64,000 bases of DNA, taken from the NCBI GenBank assembly GCA_037157565.1, contig JAZHRO010000073.1, forward strand, positions 20,156,501 to 20,220,500, written 5' to 3'. The notes below the pieces were generated by a model, which worked only from the letters and a program-made list of their open reading frames with translations, was not told the origin of the DNA and did no database searches. The position numbers were made by a program, and so were the translations under genes. Shown in pieces: positions 21,833-33,785 of the stretch. The stretch comes from Thalassia testudinum (Eukaryota; Streptophyta; Magnoliopsida; Alismatales; Hydrocharitaceae). Position 1 is the first letter of the stretch, and every line of letters begins with the position of its first letter.

Positions 21833-22788
21833 AACTCGAGTAGGCTCTCAAGCTTGGAAACAAGCTTGAAGAGCTCAAAAAAGTAGGGAAGAAGATCCCA
21901 GGAATCCTAAGGGTTTGTACAAGCTTTTTAGTACAAATCTGAGTCTAATATGTGATTCATGCAATTGGGGACTTCCTCAAGATCATCCCTTCCAATTTTT
22001 GAAGGGATTAGTCGAGAAATCATAGAGATTTCCTTGATTGAAGATCGGCTCTTTTGGGTTCACACCTGCCATGGCGGAAAGGATCCTTTTGTGAAGAAGA
22101 TGACAAAAGCTGGGGGGTGATTTGTAAATAATTCGAAAGCTAATGGCCTGGATGTGAGGAAGAGAGTTTTTAAAGGACTAGAATGCAAACTAGGTCAAGA
22201 TGAACTCTGATTGGGCCCAAATTTTGGTACAAACCTAATTTAGACCCAAGGAATCTAGTGGTAAAGTTGGATTTGAGTTTTGACCAAGTTTGACTGGGAA
22301 ATTTATGTAAAAACCTAAATTAGGGTAGAATTGTGTCTATAACTCTATTTAAGGTCAAAATAGGTTCCAAAGGTCAAATCAAGGATACCAAACCTCATGG
22401 AATATTTTTATATGAATTTTAGATAGTTTAGATTAATTTTATCTTGACCAAAACTTCAATAATTCAAGTGGGTCTGAAATTAGGGTTTTGGGAGCTGTAT
22501 TAGTTCTCGAAATGCGTGAAACCCTATTTCTGTTTGTGTGGACCCTCTTATTACACTATAATGCTCATTAGACCTTATATTAACCCCTGGGAAACCTTGT
22601 GGTTATTTTGCATTCATGATATGATGTTAAAACTACGAAATTAACCTTGTTTTAGTGTATTCCTCTCAGAATGGATGTGCAGGGAAGTACGACTCTCAGG
22701 TTATTTTGTAGGAGCATTTGTCACTTGATTCTTATTAATTAAAGCTAGTTATGGATCATGATGATGTTATCATCAGACTAGAGTAGCA

Positions 22789-22918
22789 ATCTTGCTACAA
22801 GTGTGGCCAGTAGGGCCACCTTAGGAAGGACTGCCTGGCCAAGATGGGGACCAAGGGTGGGGTGTCTTCTGGCCATAATGGAGGAGCAACTTGGCCCTAC
22901 CAGACCCATGGTTGGGGC
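22789..22918 (+). pseudogene. gag: T: Tekay-like gag fragment with zinc knuckle
   Basis: Plus-strand frame with a CCHC knuckle CYKCGQ-GHLRKDC (22793-22834), a TAG replacing one residue inside it, then a Gly-rich stretch ending in HGWG. The frame continues directly at 44686 after removal of A2 and one copy of the target duplicate, and there leads into protease. This shows that A2 split one gag-pol gene. Upstream gag is missing from the window because A4 borders it at 22788. Confidence 0.8.
22914..22918. repeat. Left target-site duplicate of A2
   Basis: GGGGC, identical to 44681-44685 on the other side of A2. Confidence 0.93.
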
Positions 22919-24179
22919 TGGCGTAGACCCGGATAGGTTGTGCTAATATGGTGATTTAATCATTGAAATGAGTATAGTGGTTAACCTAAATGAAGCCTAA
23001 CCATCTCTTTACAAAATTTTTTTTACCTGGCCTACTTGATTTTATCTTGGTCACTTTTAAGCCCAGGGTCAAACTCAGGGAAGTGGGATTAAAGGTGAAG
23101 AAGTTTCTACGCCTGCCCTACAACGAATCTCTTCCGTTCATTTATTATATTTTTGGTGTTTTTCTATTTAATATTTTTTTCTAATAATTTTTGCCCTTGA
23201 GGTAGACCCTCAAAATCAGGTTCTTGGCTTTGAGCCAAATTAGGGTCCCCAAAACTGGTCTTGCTATTCGCAAGACTGAGTACCTGCAAGTCAAGGATTA
23301 TCTTTTTTCTTTTGTATATTTTTTTATCTTTTTACTGGTAGGCAAGAAAAACAGAAATAAAGTAAATATAATATATATATATGTATATATTATATATGTA
23401 CATAGGGGTGGGGGTGGATGTGGAGATGGCGTGTAGCACGGTGTCGAGTCGGTCGTCGTCTAGGAAGACGCAACCAATAGGACGAAGTGCCGCGTGGAGT
23501 GTAGGATGGATGGGTGAAAAATGTGTGCGAAGACGCTTTCTGTACGCATGTATCGGGGAATATCAGCAACTGGTGCAGATATTCCCGCGATACAACGTAT
23601 GGTAAGTGATATGAAAAAATATATATATATATGTATATATGTAAATATATATCTATATGTATATATATATATATATGGTTATAATTATATAGGTATATGT
23701 GTACTTATATATTTATATATATATATATGTATATATATATAGGTATGTAAATATATGTATAGATAGATGTATGTATATGTATATATATATATTTATAATA
23801 AGATATATATGTATGTATATATAACTATATATAGATATATATATATATATATATGTGTATATATATATATATGTGTATATGTATATATATATATTAATAT
23901 AAGTATCAATGTATATAGATATATGCAGATAGATATATATATATATATATGTCTTTATAGTTATAGATATATGTATATATGTATCTATAAATATGTGTGC
24001 ATATATATGTATATATATATATATGTATATGTATATATACTTATACTTAGTTATATAAGTACTAATATATGTATAGATATATGTGTATATATATATATAT
24101 GTATATAAATATGTGTATATATGTAAATATATATGTGTGTGTATATATATATATATAAGTATATATATATACGTATGTA

Positions 24180-24218
<39 letters not shown>

Positions 24219-25438
24219 GGTATATATATATAAGTGTGTATATAGGGGTGTACAAGTGAGAGTGTGTGTGTGAGTGTAAGTGTCTGCGGGAGTAAGAGAG
24301 TGCTGTGAGAGAGAGAGAGAGAGATCGTCTGTTGAAGGAAGAGGCACAGGTGAGTTAAGTCATCCGGAGCCTCCAGGCGTCGTCTGATGGCCACGCGCAC
24401 GCGTAGGCGCGTGCACGCAGGAAAGAGCGGGCATGGGAGGAACCGCAGCACACCACGCTATGCGAAGAGGCAGGCGCTGAAGTGGGCGAAGAAGCAGGCA
24501 CAGACAGGTGAGGTGAGAAGCGGGTGCGCGCGTGGAGCAGGAACGGGCTGGAGGCGGTCGCGGGCTGGAGAGAGAGCGCTTGGTGACCAGATAAGTGAGA
24601 AGCTTTTCGGTCACTGCACTGTAGCTACAATGTCGCACTCTCTAGCGTGAACAGTAGCTACAGTGCCGCGCGCTCTCAATAGCCGGTTGCGGTCGATGCA
24701 GCGTGCGCGGGTGCACTGGAAGGTGCCTGCGCACGTGGAAGGAGGGTGTGGTCGGTGCCTGCGTGCACGTGGGCTACTGCTGCTGTTGCTGACGCCTTGC
24801 TGCTGCTACGCAGAGCTTCAGACCTTGACTCTGCGGCAATGGCGGAGATGCTTGGAAGGATGAAATCAGAGCGGTGAACCACCACGCCCACTGGCTCTTT
24901 GATGAGCTGGATGGTGGTGGGACTCACAGTGGTGGTTGTGTACCACTGTGAGTTGCTCCTGCCCGCAGCGTGGCTCTTCAAGGAGAAGAGAGGCTACGTA
25001 CGGAGGGGAGAGGGGAGGAGACGGCCTGGAGAAGAGAGCTACTGTGTGTTGGGTGGACCAGGCTCAGCCGCAAGGAAGAAGGCTGGGCTCTTTTTTAAAG
25101 AGGAAAGAGGCATGCATAGCCATGCCTTAGCTGTGCATGGCTCTGCATGGTTGGCAGGGAGTGCTTGCTGTGCAGAGCATGGCACGAAGAAGCTCCAGCC
25201 ATGCTACCGCGGAGAAGAAAGTCAAATAAAAATAAAAATAAATATGGTGAATTTGCAAGGCAACACTTGAGGAATACGTTAATTTCAAGGCCATTTTATT
25301 CACTCTCCTCCCCTCTCAAATAAATGCATGCATGCGTTCATTTTTACAAATACGACTATGGTTACCTAATATGCACTAGCAATGCTAGGAAATAGCACAA
25401 GATGGTACAATTATTGGTGTATTTTTGCTGTGCAATCA
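22919..25438 (-). repeat. A2 3' LTR (left copy)
   Basis: Contains a 600-base TATATG-type microsatellite (about 23610-24240), a GC-rich block (24360-24860) and a TATA-like TTTAAAAAAG around 25092-25101 on the minus strand, about 340 bases from its start. Open frames across the AT block encode only Ile/Tyr repeats. Confidence 0.92.
23610..24240. repeat. AT-rich microsatellite in the A2 left LTR
   Basis: Runs of TATATA with TATG and TAGA variants. It yields long artefact frames of Ile, Tyr and Thr on both strands. The counterpart in the other LTR is 42810-43480. Confidence 0.92.
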
Positions 25439-25440
25439 TA

Positions 25441-25475
25441 CTCCCATGCCTATCTTTTGCTAGTCCCTAGCAAAA
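25441..25475 (-). other. A2 3' polypurine tract region and adjoining hairpin
   Basis: Beside the 3' LTR the plus strand reads TACTCCCATGCC. The hairpin has 9 perfect pairs: arms TTTTGCTAG (25455-25463) and CTAGCAAAA (25467-25475), loop TCC. The purine tract is shorter than in A1 and A3, probably through mutation. Confidence 0.75.
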
Positions 25476-26766
25476 CATTTTCGTATTGTATTTAGAAATG
25501 ATCTTAAGCTGAAGATTTTCTTCTGAGGCGACATAGGTGTGTTTATTGTTGGATATTGTGAGAACCAATTGCAGAGAAGACTACCAGTACATTAAGTCTT
25601 ACATGACATAGACCATCTCTCAACTAACCAGGACTCTTGATATTTAAACCTTAAGAACGATTACCAGGACCCAGGAGGATTTTACCGTACTCGAGAGCTC
25701 AAGAGGTTATGGCTTGTGCATAGTGAAGGATCAAGACTGACCAGATGAACATTAAGACTCAAGCCCAGGGTTTCACGAACTTTTAAGTGCAGGTTGGTCC
25801 CAGTTTCAGCTCATGTCTTCGGATTGACCCTTAAAAAGATGACGGAAAACTCAACTCCCATTTTCTGACATTTGTGGCTCAAAGAAAATAGGATATTTGT
25901 AACTTGCCTTGAAGAATTTTTGTAGGGGGAAGACTTTACAGATATTTGTGAGATATACTGACTTATTTGCATCTTTTTTTTTTTTTTGAAACACATGTCA
26001 GTATATCTCTTACAACATTATTTGGAGGACTACACTTTTCTTTTTGGTGGGAGAGTTCGTTTTTGGTGGAAAGAGTCTCTCCCAAACACAAGACTAAAGC
26101 CTGGGATAAAAAGTCTACCTGCACGCACAGGTAAGGACTCCACCTTCCGTAATGAACACTAGGGTTGGATCTTATGTTCACCTGGTCTTTCTTGATATGT
26201 GTAGTGTGAACCAAGATTACTTAGGCTCTCGAGTAGAAGCAAACCAACGGATCCTGTACTGGTGTCTCAAGTACAAGAATACATCCTTAGTTAGGAGAGA
26301 TTCCGATCTATCTTGTCAATGCTCAAGTGAATTAAGCCGAGCCTGAGCGAATCAAGCTTCTGTGGCCTGGAAAGTCTTTGAAACAGTGGTTGAATATCCA
26401 TAAACACTTATTGTATTTTTGTTTCAGCCTTCAGATCATTACTAAACACATTTTTTTATACATATTTATAGATAGATGGAAACTGCATGATACCCTAAAA
26501 TACCGAGATCCTAAGGATGCCTATCCACCCCCCCATTCCAAACGATGCTATGCCCTCATATGCATGCAGGGTAGGGTAGAGGAAGGACGAAAGATCGGGT
26601 AACGAGAGCTGAGATGCAGGGTATACAGCAGGGTGGTAGGGTGGGTGGATGGTGGGTGGTGAGGTGAAAAGTGAAGTGAGCGTGACAGTGGTGGAGCGTT
26701 GTTGGGGTGCCTCTCAACGAGCGCTGAATTTAACGTCCCCAGCTGGACTCAGAATGAGGCACAACA
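25476..26766 (-). other. A2 3' non-coding region
   Basis: No domain-bearing frame. Contains a seven-base C run on the plus strand at about 26527-26534, followed by ATTCC, the likely counterpart of the internal polypurine tract of A1. Confidence 0.6.
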
Positions 26767-27975
26767 TTAGTTACCCTCCAGTAGGGCAACAGTTTCTCCA
26801 ACGGGGGCAGGTTCATGAGTAAGATAGGGTTTCAAACGCTGCCCATTCACCGTAAATTTATGCCCAGATTTGGGATCTTCAATCTAAACGGCCCCGTTGG
26901 GAAATGGTCTCGAGACCAGGAAAGGACCAGTCCATTTGGACTTCAATTTCCCAGGAAAGAATTTAAGCTGGGCATTGTAGAGCCAAACTTGCTGAGATGG
27001 CTCAAATTCCTTCCGCCGAATACGGATGTCATGAAAAGCCTTAGTGCGTTGTTTGAAAGTTAAGGCAGAATCATAGGCTTCACGATGGAGCTCTTCCAGC
27101 TCCTGGAGTTGGAGTTTCCTTTCTCGACCACACAAGTCTGGGTCGAGGTTACATTGGTGAACTGCCCAATAAGCGCGGTGTTCCAACTCCACGGGCAAAT
27201 GACAAGGCTTTCCATAAACGATTCTATAAGGAGACATACCAAGGGGAGCCTTGAAGGTAGTCCGATATGCCCAAAGTGCGTCAATCTGCTTGTCGGACCA
27301 ATCCTTACGGTCAGGCCGAACCATTTTTAGGAGAATTTGCTTGATTTACCGGTTCAACACCTCTGCCTGGCCATTTGTCTAAGGATGATACGGGGATGTG
27401 ATACGATGGTGGACTCCGTATTTCCTTAGAAGTGCCCAAAAAGATGCATGGGTAAAGTGGCTTCCTCCATCCGAGATAATGGCTCGAGGGATCCCAAAGT
27501 GTGCAAAAATGTGGTCTTTGACAAAACGAGTGGATATAACATGGTTAGCACGTCGTGTGGGAATAGCGTCTATCCATTTCGAAACATAATCAACAGCCAC
27601 GAGGATAAATTCGAAGCCGTTGGAAGGAGGAAAGGGACCCATGAAATCAATTCCCCAAATGTCAAAGATTTCCACTGCTAGGATGGGTTGCAAGGGCATC
27701 ATGTCACGTCGTGACATTGACCCTAACGACTGGCACCTAGTGCAATGTTTGGCATAATTGTGTGCATCTTGGTGAAGGGAGGGCCAAAAGAAACCGCACT
27801 GCAACACCTTGGTTGTAGTTTTCCTCCCAGAGAAATGGCCTCCGCAGGCCTGATCGTTGCAGAAGGATAGCACACTGGGGAATTCGCTGTTAGGAATACA
27901 GCGACGGATGATTTGATCAGCACCTATGCGAAAAAGTAGTGGATTATCCCAGAAATAATACTTTGCTTCCACCAT
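26767..27975 (-). pseudogene. A2 integrase, broken
   Basis: The segment 27379-27975 has the HHCC domain and the first catalytic residues: Asn40 stands where A1 has His, H47, C78 and C81 are kept, then D110 (WGIDFMGPF) and D169 (ISDGGSHF). A stop after SPYHP interrupts before the catalytic Glu, which is still readable in NGQAEV. A second stop follows soon after. The rest (26884-27324) contains ALWAYRTTFKAPLGMSPYR and the C-terminal KWTGPFLVSRPFPNGAV. One more stop precedes the final VNGQRLKPYL, ending at 26767. Same architecture as A1 integrase, with more damage. Confidence 0.85.
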
Positions 27976-28050
27976 GAGACGCTCGCGCTAGTTTTTAGGC
28001 CAGCCATGTGGAAGGGATCCAGAAGCAAGGTAATTGGCAATGTCGGCATA

Positions 28051-29730
28051 TCACGGTCCACTTGCCACATTAATTGCCAATAGGTGCTCATCAGGAAAAA
28101 TTTCATTAATCGGCAGAGTAAGTCCAATATGGTCAAGGTCTAGTTTGGAAAGATGATCAGCCACAACATTCTGGGCTCTAGCCTTATCGCGGATCTCAAT
28201 GTCAAATTCTTGGAGCAGAAGGATCCAACGAATCAGTCTGGGCTTGGCATCCTTCTTGTGCATGAGATGGCGAATGGCTGCGTGATCAGTGAAAACAATA
28301 ACATGTGAGCCCAGAAGGTAAGAGCGGAATTTATCCAGCCCAAAGATGACTTCCAGTAGTTCTTTCTCAGTGGTAGTATAATTACGCTGGGCCTCGTCCA
28401 ACGTCTTACAGGCGTAGTACACCACGAAGGGGTGTCTATCGCGTCTTTGTTTCAAGATGGCTCCGATTGCAAGGTCGGAAGCGTCACACATGAGTTCAAA
28501 GTCGAGGGACCAATCAGGTGGCTGGAGAACAGGGGCCTTGGTGACAGCATTACGTAGCTACGTGAATGCTCGTATGCAGTCGGGGCCCATATCGAAAGGT
28601 ACGTCGGTTGATAGGAGATGAGTTAACGGTCGAGAAATCTTGGAGAAATCTTTGATGAATTTCCTATAGAAACCGACGTGTCCCAGGAAGGAGCGGATTT
28701 GTTTGACAGAGCCAGGCACAAGTAAATCAGCAATTACATCAAGCTTAGCTTTGTCAACCTCGATACCCCTATCGGAGATGATATGCCCGAGAACAATTTC
28801 CTCGTGTACCATAAAATGACTTTTTTCCCAGGAAAGCACGAGGTTTACATCAATACATCTCCTAAGGAGACGAGTCAGGTTGGCAAGACATTCATCGAAA
28901 GATGGTCCAAAGACCGAAAAGTCATCCATGAAGACCTCGAGAAAGTCACCTACCATGTCATGAAATATCGCCAGCATACATCTCTGGAAAGTTACTGGCG
29001 CGTTACAAAGTCTGAACGTCATCCTTCTAAATGCAAAGGTGCCGAAGGGGCAGGTAAAAGTGGTTTTCTCTTGGTCTCGGGGGTTAATTGCCACCTGGTT
29101 ATATCCTGAGAATCCATCCAGGAAACAGAAAATTTTATTTCCCGCTAACCGCTCTAGGATTTGGTCAATGAAAGGTAGCGGAAAGTGATCTTTCTTAGTT
29201 GCAGCATTGAGTTTCCTATAATCTACACATACTCTCCAAGATGTAGGAGTGCGTGTAGGGATGGATTCGCCCCTGTCATTGACACGGATGGTGAGTCCCA
29301 CCTTTTTGGGCACGACGTGAATTGGACTCACCCAGGGGCTATCGCTGATCGGGTAGATTATACCTGCATCCAGCCACTTAATAATTTCTTTCTTAACGAC
29401 CTCCCGCATGTTAGGGTTGAGACGTCGCTGCATCTCACAGGAAGGTCGAGCCTCCTCCTCCGTATATATACGGTGAGTGCAGTAGGAGGGGCTAATGCCA
29501 GATAAGTCTGATAAAGACCATTCAATGGCTGCCGTATGTTCCATAAGGACCTCAGTTAGTTTGCACTCTTGCTCCCTGGTCAATTTTGAACTAATGATTA
29601 CGGGGAGCATTTCATTTGGTCCTAGGAAAACATATTTAAGTGTACTAGGCAGCTCTTTCAGCTCGGGAGTGGATGGTGAAAGGTCTGGCATTTCTTGGGA
29701 CGAGAGTGTCCCAGGCAGATCAGAAAACAA
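28051..29730 (-). pseudogene. pol: A2 reverse transcriptase and RNase H, broken
   Basis: RT is the open frame 28558-29730: [40 protein letters not shown] and FMDDFSVFG with both catalytic Asp present. A single in-frame TAG at about 28555 separates it from RNase H (28051-28550), which keeps [22 protein letters not shown] and VADHLSKL. A further stop at 28051 separates it from the integrase linker. Upstream, a stop just before 29776 separates it from protease. Apart from the stops, all catalytic positions are retained. Confidence 0.9.
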
Positions 29731-29778
29731 GTCAGGAGGAAGAAGTTGGCCCTCAGATTGGCCAAGAAGAGGGGCTTA

Positions 29779-30626
29779 TTAGATAGATGGATCCAAAAAG
29801 GAATAGCCCCAATGAGCAGTATATGGGCTGAAGGTCCCAGTGTGGATTTGCAACTCCGCCTGATTTAGCGGGAAAGAAAGGGCAATCTGGTCTTCAAGAG
29901 TGTGGACTAGTGATGAGTAGCCCGGATATGACTCAGACCACGAGGTATGGGAAGTGGAGAAAACCTCGTCAGAAGTCTGGCTAGGAGAAGGTACGGGACA
30001 AGGGAGGGATGGGGGAACATCACAATATGTGTCGGTCAGGCAATCGTCAGTGTTTACAGGTAATCTGCAGCAGTCAGAATAGGTCCCAATTAATCCGATA
30101 CACGCGTTGACGGCCATGTCCTCGTCAGACGTGTCATCCTCGATGCAATCACAATCAAGGTTCTTGGCTACCTTGAAGATGTTAAGCTTGAGCTTTTCAG
30201 ATCCAATGCCAATCTCAACACAACCTGACTCGCAGTCGATATGGGCGTGGGCTGTGGCCAAGAAAGGTCGACCAGGGATGATCAGACAACCAGAAAGTGA
30301 GCTAGGAATTTCCATATCTAAAATAAGAAAGTCAACAAGAAAATAGAGACTATTGACCCTAACCACCACGTCTTCCACCGCACCCTTTGGAATTTTGATA
30401 GAACGATCTGCCAACTGTAACGTGACAGGGTGGGTTTCAGATTTCCCAAGGAAAATTTTTCGAGCATGATGGTTGGTATAAGATTGATGGAAGATCCTAG
30501 ATCAAGCAGGGCACGGTTAAAATTGCAGCCTTGGATGCTAAGGCAAAAATGCAGTGTGCCCGGATCTTTCTGCTTCGGTGGTAGATTTGACAGTATAGCA
30601 CAACTCGCATGAGGCGAGAGAACCAC
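29779..30626 (-). pseudogene. A2 aspartic protease region, broken
   Basis: The protease matures the polyprotein. The motif is present as LLDLGSSINLIP (Ser in place of the usual Ala) in frame 30318-30626. A frameshift near 30400 moves to the frame ending at 29779, which continues with LADRSIKIPKG, VDFLILDME and GRPFLATAHAHIDCESG, the conserved C-terminal part. A3 starts 45 bases upstream, so A3 split the gag-protease linker. Confidence 0.82.
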
Positions 30627-30670
30627 CGGATTCTTAGTTTTCTTTTACTGTCACCTGGGTGTTGTGTAGT

Positions 30671-32463
30671 TGACTCGTCGATCTTTCGCTTTAAAGTCGT
30701 TTGTAGTTTAATGTGGTGGAAAAATCGACTAATCAATATTTAACAAGAAATAACCACTCGCAGAGGAGCGGGTCGTACCACAGGGAGGCAATGACGTATT
30801 AAAATTCGCACTAGTTAAAAACGTTTGTTCGTAGTTAGTTTGGACAAGAATCAAGCCAAGATTGCCTTTAAATTAAGGTTTAAGCAAGAAACAATGCTGA
30901 AATGGCAATTATGAGAAACTAGAGGATATTTTCCGCAATGCAGAATCAATAAAATATGATTAAAAAGTGGCAATGGCAGAAAATGTAATTTCTAATTGAC
31001 GGTTTACTGTAGCAAAACAGGGGAATTTTTCCCCTTTGTCTTGTGCGACGAGGAGCGGATGGCCAGGCGCGGGACGCTCGGAGGAGGTCCCTTGGACCAA
31101 GGGCTTCGAATCGGTGGTGGCGGCGAGTCGCGCGGCGGCCGGAGGTGGCCGGACGAGCTCCGACAGAGGTGCTGCAGCCGGTGAGCATGCACGGCCTGTT
31201 GGCGTGAAGTCTGCCGCGCGCTGCTGCTGCGGGGGTGGCTGCTGCTGCTGGCGTGGGCGTTGCTGCGGCTGGCGTGGGCACGGGAGCGCAGGCGTGGTGA
31301 GCACTAGACTGCAGACGCGGGGAAGAGGGCGTTGCAGGCGGTTCTACAAGCGCGGGTGAAGGGTGCTGCTGGTGCGGGAGCGGGGCGCAAGCTGCAGGCG
31401 CGGGCGTGGCTGCTGCTGGTGGCGGCCGCACGGGAAGAGCAGTTGGCATTCTGCAGCTGCGTGCGGTTCTGCAAGCGCTGGAGGAGAGCGCAGCGGGCTG
31501 AGTAGGGCGTGCGTGGTTGGCGAAGGCTGATGGTGGGCGCGGGTGTGCTGCAGGCTGATGGGCGCGGGGAAGGTGGTGTGGGCTGGCCTGCAGGCATTGT
31601 TGGAGGATGCTACGGGCGAGGGAGCGTGTGCGTTTGGAGGGTGCAGCAGGCTGAGGAAGGCGTGGCTGTTGGAGGTGGGCTGAGGAGGGCGCTGCGTGGA
31701 GAGCAGGTGCGGGTGGACTGCAGATGGGTACGCAGGCGAGTGGGTGGAGGTGAGCGGGTAGCTTCAGACGTCCGTGAAATTTCCCGGACGTCTTAAGTTA
31801 CTGAAAGGGTGGCTGAATCAGTAGCTCGGTGGTGGTGGTCGGCGACGACGGTGAGGGAGATGCATGCTAAGGTGCTCACGGTGATGCGGACGAGCTCCGG
31901 ATGGCGATGTGGCCTGTCACACCACATGCCCACGGTGATGGAGACTCGCCGCCACAGTAGAGGCCAGCAGTATGGAGTGGAAGAGAGAAGGTCTCTCTGC
32001 ACAGTGGTGGGTCGGTGGTGGAGGCCTACCGAGCTCGGCTGCCTCCCTCCTTTTGTAGTGGCCTGCATAAATTTGAAATCAACCGCCCGACAAGATCCAC
32101 CACATCCGCTCCCCCTTGAATGGGTTCTTCACTGCGGCAGCTGGGCGTTGGAGCGGCAGCCAGCCGTTCCTGCAAGAAGAAGAACAAAGAGAATAATGTA
32201 AAAAATTAGGGCCATTTATATACAGACCCTCAACTTTTATGTTAATGAAAACAATATACCTAATTGGTTATCTAATTAGACGAATGCCATTCTAAGCTAA
32301 TTCTAAATGCACTTAAAATATGAATGCAATGCATGGATTATGTAATTAAATTAAAACTATGAATTAATCTATTTACATCCTAATTTATACTAAATAAATG
32401 TTAGAATTAACCTAATGTGTAGGCACTTAAATACTTAAATAGCCCACAACTATGGGCTAATCA
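30671..32463 (-). repeat. A3 3' LTR (left copy)
   Basis: Contains a GC-rich block with CTG-type repeats (31100-31760) and a terminal hairpin TAGCCCA/TGGGCTA (32440-32459) next to ATCA. A TATA-like CTACAAAAGG lies near 32046-32055 on the minus strand. Confidence 0.93.
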
Positions 32464-32467
32464 AATA

Positions 32468-32502
32468 CCCCCATGCCTAGTTTTTGCTAGTCCCTAGCAA
32501 AA
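32468..32502 (-). other. A3 3' polypurine tract and adjoining hairpin
   Basis: A GGGGG run on the minus strand (32468-32472) four bases from the LTR, then a perfect 9-pair hairpin, arms TTTTGCTAG (32482-32490) and CTAGCAAAA (32494-32502), loop TCC. Confidence 0.82.
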
Positions 32503-33785
32503 TTAAACGAAATCTAGTACTCCAAGTAGACTAGTCAACTCACTTAGTCTTCCTTCAGAAGCATATTAAGTTCAGGCTCTAGACCCAAGGTTCCTAGGTA
32601 GTTGCTAAGTTACAGACTAGGTAGGCTAAAGACGAGTTGCAGGCACAAGCTTCCCTGATTTCTGACTCTACCCAAAATTTTATTGATCCCTGAGATTAAA
32701 GCATCCGTGCTTGTGTATTGGTCTGAGTTATTTGAGTTAAAGGATTTTTTTTTTTATTCTTCTAAGCCTAACCTCAGATCAGCTATCAACACGGTCTGTG
32801 TCGGATTCATTATCCCCATTACCATACCTCGAAGGGTGCCTAGCTTTCGATGCTTCGAGATAACACCGCCCATAATGACCCCAAGAACTCCTGGCAATCG
32901 ACACTTCGAGATAGTATCGCCCATGGATTTCTTAAGCGAATTCAGGCCTATGGCAATCGGCACTTCGAGATAGGGCCGCCCATGGTACCTGAACCGCGCA
33001 ATGCGCTTACATGCCCCCAGTAGGATGGATATCCTAAGAGACAAGCGCCGAGGAGGTAATATGTTATCATCGCATCCTCAAGGTGAGTATATACTCCACC
33101 TCTCCTGCGGTGGGAACTCTTCCAATCAAAATGTGTTTTCAAGCCTCTCTTAAGTCAAAACTAAGAGAACCAAATCTCTCTTCAGAAAGACAGAAATTAA
33201 GTTGATTACCAGACCAAGTGTGTGAAATTTGGATGCTTGGGTTACAAGGACCCGTAAACCAAAAGGTAGAATAAGACTCCAGGTACTACCCCACCCTTTA
33301 ACTCAAACCCTAGTTCCCTTCCTCAACCTCTTGAGGAATGGTCCGCAACTTAACTCCTACTTAAGTTTTTAAGTCCACAAAGGACCCTAAAGGTCTAAAG
33401 CTAGTAGCTCATTTAGCTTCTAAAGTTTGACCCTAGAATTAACTTAGTCTACCCTAGAGTTCTGATTTGCTTAAGACTGCAAGATCTAGCCAGTTAAGCT
33501 CAAAACCTTTTTTTTTCTCTTTTTCTTTTTTTTTTATATGTAAAAATGTATGCAATTATGCTATGTATATCCCCAAGTGCACCCCCCCATGCCTAAAATT
33601 TGCAATGTCCTCATTGCATAGAAGGATATTACCTGGGTTAGAGCTGGGCTGAATAGCCAAAGAACCTGCAAATCAGGTTCAAGAATTGCAGAAATAGGCC
33701 CTAAAAATGAGCAAAGCAATGTTGGCCTAAAAAATAGGTAACCTAGGATGTTGGCGAGCTGATGATGAATCCCGATAGCAAATGC
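32503..33785 (-). other. A3 3' non-coding region
   Basis: No supported coding frame. Contains three copies of a 34-base unit with CTTCGAGATA and CGCCCAT (starts at 32843, 32893 and 32952), and a second polypurine tract (33582-33588) followed by a 7-pair hairpin TGCAATG/CATTGCA (33601-33618, loop TCCT). Confidence 0.7.

Larger units (their letters stand above)
3641..22788 (-). mobile_element. A4: 5' LTR of a minus-strand Athila/Tat-like element, split by A1 and C1
   Basis: LTR pieces are 3641-3934, 14946-15753 and 21197-22788, about 2.69 kb when joined. The LTR begins TGTTG next to the PBS and ends in CA at 22788. A second copy (56309-58839) has the same order of parts: start, AT-rich third, GC-rich middle, and TATA box about 955 bases from the far end. 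That copy crosses both insertion points without A1 or C1, which supports the joins. Beyond 22788 the sequence switches to the Gag zinc knuckle of T, so A4 appears to have inserted into T. The expected target duplicate would be ATCTT at 22789-22793, with its partner off-window. No A4 coding sequence is visible. Confidence 0.65.

Noticed and set aside
23767..24347. Overlapping open frames of Ile and Tyr on both strands
   Set aside because: Same microsatellite in the other A2 LTR; no protein character.
30946..31796. Ala/Pro/Arg-rich and Gly/Arg-rich open frames on both strands, repeated at 37032-37883
   Set aside because: GC-rich block of the A3 LTR. All frames are open because of composition and no domain is present.
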